From assembly GCA_023450615.1 (NCBI GenBank), contig JAEXGT010000048.1:1-18038 (forward strand): a DNA stretch of 18,038 nt, read 5' to 3'. The first letter of the stretch is position 1. Every line of letters starts with the position of its first letter. The notes beneath the pieces were generated by a model. That model was not told the origin of the DNA, did not search any database, and saw nothing but the letters and a program-made list of their open reading frames with translations. The position numbers and the translations under genes are program-made. This document shows, piece after piece, positions 14,481 through 18,038 of this stretch. Source of the stretch: Pseudomonadota bacterium. Its GTDB lineage: Bacteria; Pseudomonadota; Alphaproteobacteria; Rhizobiales; Beijerinckiaceae.

Positions 14481-14820
14481 TAGCAATGTCGCGCTAATGT
14501 TGAAGTCGACACCATCAAGCAGCGGATTGGTTGCTGAGACTCACCTCAGTCAGGCAAATATACCGACCATGTAAACAAAGGCGTGGAGGGCGCCAAGTGC
14601 ATCCCCTCCGACTGCGACTGCCAGGGCCAGATGATGCGGAAAGGACAGACGACGTACACCTGCAATCGGCAGCCGGCACTTCCCGCACTGTTCAAGCTCC
14701 TCGCTGCATGAGCCGATCATAGGGCCTCCAGCTTCCTCGTCCCTACTCGGGATTTACGACGGAACCAAAAATGTCCCTTTCCCGTCCGCTGTCCTGGTTT
14801 GTGACAAAAGCCGTCCCGCT
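14481..14820. other. Intergenic region with a decayed IS6 tail
   Basis: A spacer of 340 bases between two converging genes. Apart from the IS6-like tail at about 14610-14711, no supported gene or obvious terminator is seen. A frame on the plus strand from 14531 is arginine-rich, lacks a ribosome site and looks random. Confidence 0.4.
14610..14711 (+). mobile_element. IS6-family transposase C-terminal fragment
   Basis: The plus-strand frame reads QMMRKGQTTYTCNRQPALPA then LFKLLAA and a TGA at 14709-14711, the same closing segment as the minus-strand fragment ending at 2979. The two align without gaps from CA-ATGAT-CGGAAAGGACAG to the stop, with roughly three quarters of bases identical, so they derive from the same IS subgroup. 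Nothing earlier in the transposase is recognisable; the preceding 15 codons (KCIPSDCDCQ) do not look like transposase. Confidence 0.5.
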
Positions 14821-17052
14821 TCATCGGGATCCGCAATCTGAATCATCAGTCATTGTGAGGCTCTTGGCATTTGCCGGAGGACTATCACCGACAACGAACT
14901 CATCCCATTTCGTGGCTTCTGAGCCCGAGCTATTGAGCAGGGGCTGTGTCTTGAGAGCACGGACCTGACCATTCTCCAGGGAAATAGCGCGGCCCGACAT
15001 ACGAATCGTTTCAGGTCTATGAGCAATGACGACGCGGGTGATCTGCATAGAGCGGAATGCGGCGTTGACTTGCCTTTCCCGCTCGACGTCGAGGTGGCTT
15101 GTTGCCTCATCCAGTAATAGGACGCGCGGCTGTCGATAAAGCGCACGTGCAATCACCACGCGCTGCTTCTGGCCGCCGGACAGAACAGTGCCCATGTCTC
15201 CGATCAGCGTTCCATAACCCATCGGCATCGCGATGATGTCATCGTGAATGGCAGCTTGTCGGGCGCACCATGTGATGCGTTCGTGATCCGGCCGCTCTGA
15301 AAAGAAGCTGATGTTGTCGGCAATTGAGCCAGCAAATAGCTGATCGTCCTGCATGACAACTCCAATCATGGCGCGGTAGGTTTCCAGACCGATGCGAGCG
15401 AGCGGCTCACCGTCGATCAGGATCTCCCCATGATTTGGTTTGATTAGGCCGGCCAGAAGCTTCAGCAGGGTCGACTTCCCGCCTCCGGACGGCCCAACGA
15501 TGGCGACTGACTCACTAGCTTCGATGCGTAAGCTGACGCTGTCGAGAACCCAGGGCTCCTGCTCACCGTAGCGAAAGCTGACATTCCGCAACTCGATGGT
15601 CGGTGGCGGCTGCTCGGAAGTGGATGGCACGAGGGACGTGCGGGTTTCGGGTTCTGTCAGCGCAATGTCGGCTAGACGTTCGCCGTGAAGGCGCAGCATT
15701 CTCAGGTCCACGGCACGGTCGATGAGAATGCTGACGCGGCTCAGGAACTGATCCTTGTACGCGATGAACGCAAGCAGCACACCGACCGACAGCCCGTTGT
15801 CTAGAACCTGCCGGGCGCCGAGCCAGATGATCAATATCTTGAGCGATCCCATGAGCAGCGTGTTGCTGGTCCGGAAGAGGAAACGCAGCTTCTCCGTGGT
15901 CAAACGCCGGTTGATGGCCTCGATCAGCAGGTTCAGCCAATGGGCCCGCCGATCTTCCTGCCCGTTGAACAGCTTGATCGTGCGAATACCCCGAAGGGTT
16001 TCCAGGAAATGGGTGTCAAGCCGTGCTTCCCAGACGATGGTTTCCATCGAGGCTTGGCGCAGTGGGGTATAGAACACCCAGCGCAAGACCCCGTACAAGA
16101 CGGCGCCAGCCACGACGATGCAAGTCAAGCCCGGCGCAATGACTAGCATGATGGCTAGGGTCAATACAGCCATCAAGCCATCCATGAGAGCCTCGATCAG
16201 TTCGGTGGTAATTGCATCAAGGATGGTCTCCTGTGAATGAAACCGAGACGTGACATCGCCGAGGTGGCGGGCCTCGAAGAAGGAGGCCGGCAAATTGATC
16301 AGGTGGGAGAACAAGTTCGCTCGCGCCTGTACTTTCAACGTCGCGTTCAGCCCCATTAGCATCCAGCTACGCATGGCGGTGATGGCCGTCTGCAGCAGCA
16401 AGAGGAGCAGGAAGCCAAGGACGAGCGTCAGCAGGAGATCGCGGTCGGCGGTGACCAGCGCATGATCGACGACCCATCCCAGAAACAAGGGTGAAGCCAT
16501 GGCGAAGGTCTCAATGGCCAGCGATAGAGACAGCTGGTGCGACAAGGCGCGTTTGACCCCCACCATGCGGCCGAGCAGCTTGCCGAAGCGCACCCGAGCC
16601 GGTGCGGCGGCAGGTTCGAAGCGATCGGTCGGGTACAGCTCTAGGGCAACCCCAGTAAAATGCTGAGACAGTTCCACTTCTTTCAGACGGCGCACGCCGA
16701 AAGCAGGGTCGTGGATCATCACACCTGAACGCCCGATGCTGACCAGAACCACAAAGTGGCTCAAGTCCCAGTGGAGGATACAGGGCAGCCGCAACTTCGC
16801 TACCTCCTCAATTTCCAGCCGCAACGGCCGCGGGGCAAATCCGAGCTGATCCGCGATGCGCACGAGTTCCTTGAGGGTCGCTCCCTTGAGCGACATGCCG
16901 AAACGCCGGCGTAGATCTGTCAGATCGGCTTCGAATCCGAAATGACTGGCGATCATCGCCAGGCTTGCCAACCCGCATTCCGAGGCTTCCGTCTGCAGAA
17001 TCATCGGAGTTCGTCGACCCCATCCGAGATTTAAGCGGTCGATGGGATTCAT
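14821..17052 (-). CDS. Peptidase-containing ABC exporter (C39 peptidase, type I secretion)
   Basis: A 743-residue fusion of three modules typical of bacteriocin and double-glycine-leader exporters (CvaB/RaxB type). Residues 15-140 are a C39 peptidase with Cys26 (TEASECG), His99 (LSHFVV) and Asp115 (MIHDPA), which cleaves the leader during export. Residues about 165-450 carry the six transmembrane helices. Residues 485-700 are the ATPase: Walker A GPSGGGKST (520-528), Q-loop Gln568, signature LSGGQ (624-628), Walker B VLLLDE (644-649) and His678. All catalytic residues are present. I use the ATG at 17052, which overlaps the stop of the HlyD gene (ATGA), over a GTG three codons earlier. It works with the neighbouring HlyD protein and an outer-membrane channel not seen here. 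Confidence 0.93.
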   Translation of the reverse strand: MNPIDRLNLGWGRRTPMILQTEASECGLASLAMIASHFGFEADLTDLRRRFGMSLKGATLKELVRIADQLGFAPRPLRLEIEEVAKLRLPCILHWDLSHFVVLVSIGRSGVMIHDPAFGVRRLKEVELSQHFTGVALELYPTDRFEPAAAPARVRFGKLLGRMVGVKRALSHQLSLSLAIETFAMASPLFLGWVVDHALVTADRDLLLTLVLGFLLLLLLQTAITAMRSWMLMGLNATLKVQARANLFSHLINLPASFFEARHLGDVTSRFHSQETILDAITTELIEALMDGLMAVLTLAIMLVIAPGLTCIVVAGAVLYGVLRWVFYTPLRQASMETIVWEARLDTHFLETLRGIRTIKLFNGQEDRRAHWLNLLIEAINRRLTTEKLRFLFRTSNTLLMGSLKILIIWLGARQVLDNGLSVGVLLAFIAYKDQFLSRVSILIDRAVDLRMLRLHGERLADIALTEPETRTSLVPSTSEQPPPTIELRNVSFRYGEQEPWVLDSVSLRIEASESVAIVGPSGGGKSTLLKLLAGLIKPNHGEILIDGEPLARIGLETYRAMIGVVMQDDQLFAGSIADNISFFSERPDHERITWCARQAAIHDDIIAMPMGYGTLIGDMGTVLSGGQKQRVVIARALYRQPRVLLLDEATSHLDVERERQVNAAFRSMQITRVVIAHRPETIRMSGRAISLENGQVRALKTQPLLNSSGSEATKWDEFVVGDSPPANAKSLTMTDDSDCGSR

Positions 17053-18038
17053 CCGGTCCACTTTCCGCTAATGCTGAACAGGGGCTCAAGCATCCACTCC
17101 ACTAGACGCCGTCGCTCGAGGAGAACGTCGGCTTGAAGCTGCATGCCTGCCTGCAGCGACATCTGTTGGCCGTAGGCCGCGACTGTCTGCTGCTTCAGGT
17201 CGACCGTGACGCGATATATGGGCTCGTTTGCGCCATAAAGGGTGGTCAGTCCGGTGAGTTGCTGGGTCATTTCCGCAGGGCTTACTGCCGAGCGGGAGAC
17301 AGAGACTACGACACCCTCGTGAAAACCAAACTTTTGGTAAGGAAAAGCTTCGTAGCGAAGCATTACACGCTGGCCCTCGCGTAGAAACCCGATCGCGCGA
17401 CTTGGACTGAACAGCTGAGCCTGAAGTGAGGCTCCAGACGGCACAATGTTCAGTAAGGGGACGCTCGGCTGGGTCCCGCCACCAAGCTCAACCTGCAGGC
17501 CCGTCACAATGCCGTCCTGTGGCGCCGCAATCACAATCTCCCGTCTGGCTTCAGCTTCAGCCAACTCCTGCTCGAGCGCCGCGATATTACGGGCGATCTC
17601 AGCCAGTTGGTTGGCGCGCTTTAGCGGCAGTTCCCGCAGAGATGCTTTCATCTGAAGCCTTTCCCGCTCCAGGGATGCCTGCGTCCGGTCCAGGGCCTGC
17701 AGCTTTGCGGCTTGCTGAATCCGCTCCCGTTCAGCCTCTTCCCGGCGCGGTTCGGTGACGATGTCTCGGCTGCGCAGCGCACGCATGCGCTGCTCGATCT
17801 GCTCGTTAAGTTGCAGTTGCGTCCGCTGTAGATCGATCTCTTTGACGAGAATCTTATGCTCATTCTCCAGGGCACTGATGCGCTGTACCAGAGCGGCAGC
17901 CTGCTGAGAGAACAGGCGCTCTTGAACAATCCGTTCTTCGGCCAGGCTATTACGGCGGTTTGTAAGCCGGTGAACGACCTCCTGTCGTGTACTGCCGAAC
18001 GCCTCGCTCCGCATTTCCGTAGAGATTGCCAGCAGGAG
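17049..18038 (-). CDS. HlyD-family membrane fusion protein, partial (N-terminus beyond the window)
   Basis: The visible part is the C-terminal 329 residues of a type I secretion adaptor. The frame is open to the window edge, so the N-terminal membrane anchor is missing. It has a long alpha-helical hairpin, very rich in Glu, Gln and Arg (LENEHKILVKEIDLQRTQLQ and similar), then the lipoyl-type segment (IVIAAPQDGIVTGLQVELGG), the beta-barrel (FLREGQRVMLRYEAFPYQKF) and a C-terminal helix (RRLVEWMLEPLF). This order fits CvaA/RaxA-type partners of C39-peptidase exporters. Its stop overlaps the exporter start by four bases, so they are translated together. It spans the periplasm to dock on a TolC-like channel. 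Confidence 0.9.
   Translation of the reverse strand, partial: LLLAISTEMRSEAFGSTRQEVVHRLTNRRNSLAEERIVQERLFSQQAAALVQRISALENEHKILVKEIDLQRTQLQLNEQIEQRMRALRSRDIVTEPRREEAERERIQQAAKLQALDRTQASLERERLQMKASLRELPLKRANQLAEIARNIAALEQELAEAEARREIVIAAPQDGIVTGLQVELGGGTQPSVPLLNIVPSGASLQAQLFSPSRAIGFLREGQRVMLRYEAFPYQKFGFHEGVVVSVSRSAVSPAEMTQQLTGLTTLYGANEPIYRVTVDLKQQTVAAYGQQMSLQAGMQLQADVLLERRRLVEWMLEPLFSISGKWTG

Overview
The window looks like an accessory region of an alphaproteobacterium, probably of the Hyphomicrobiales (Methylobacterium/Microvirga/Bradyrhizobium-like). This is inferred from moderately high G+C, gene content and the style of the conserved hypothetical proteins; I ran no database search. Intact metabolic and transport genes are mixed with at least five decayed insertion-sequence remnants (IS6, IS3 and IS5 families) and truncated genes, as expected of an island or plasmid segment with repeated insertion and deletion.

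Layout. 43-2660: a LuxR-type regulator with a degenerate receiver (-), a TerC-family membrane protein (-) and a small secreted basic protein (+). 2691-3470: an EAL-domain tail (-), an IS6 transposase tail (-) and a small conserved hypothetical gene (-). 3661-7188: the main feature, a leftward block of a truncated urease-gamma-like gene, a cobalt-type thiocyanate hydrolase whose beta and alpha subunits are fused in one polypeptide, the catalytic gamma subunit, a small P15K-like activator, a cobalamin riboswitch and the cobalt transporter genes cbtB-cbtA. 7189-9013: an AT-rich spacer, a 229-bp internally deleted IS3-family relic, an orphan 103-residue protein and a decayed IS6 element with both ends recognisable. 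9141-10190: an intact yhiM/DUF2776 membrane protein made of five two-helix repeats. 10282-10701: abutting IS6 and IS5 fragments. 10813-14480: three anion transporters in one direction (ClC, TauE/SafE, SLC13/ArsB-like). 14481-14820: a spacer with another IS6 tail. 14821-18038: a peptidase-containing ABC exporter and its HlyD-type partner (-), the latter running off the window.

How the genes fit together. The hydrolase converts thiocyanate to carbonyl sulfide and ammonia at a cobalt centre held by a Cys-Thr-Leu-Cys-Ser-Cys motif. The activator probably loads cobalt, and CbtBA, under a B12 riboswitch, would import it. The riboswitch starts about 30 bases after the activator gene, so cobalt import may be fed both by read-through from the hydrolase operon and by B12 sensing. 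The anion transporters could handle thiocyanate, chloride or sulfur oxyanions, but that link is inference. The exporter pair is a separate type I secretion unit for a double-glycine-leader peptide; no substrate gene is visible.
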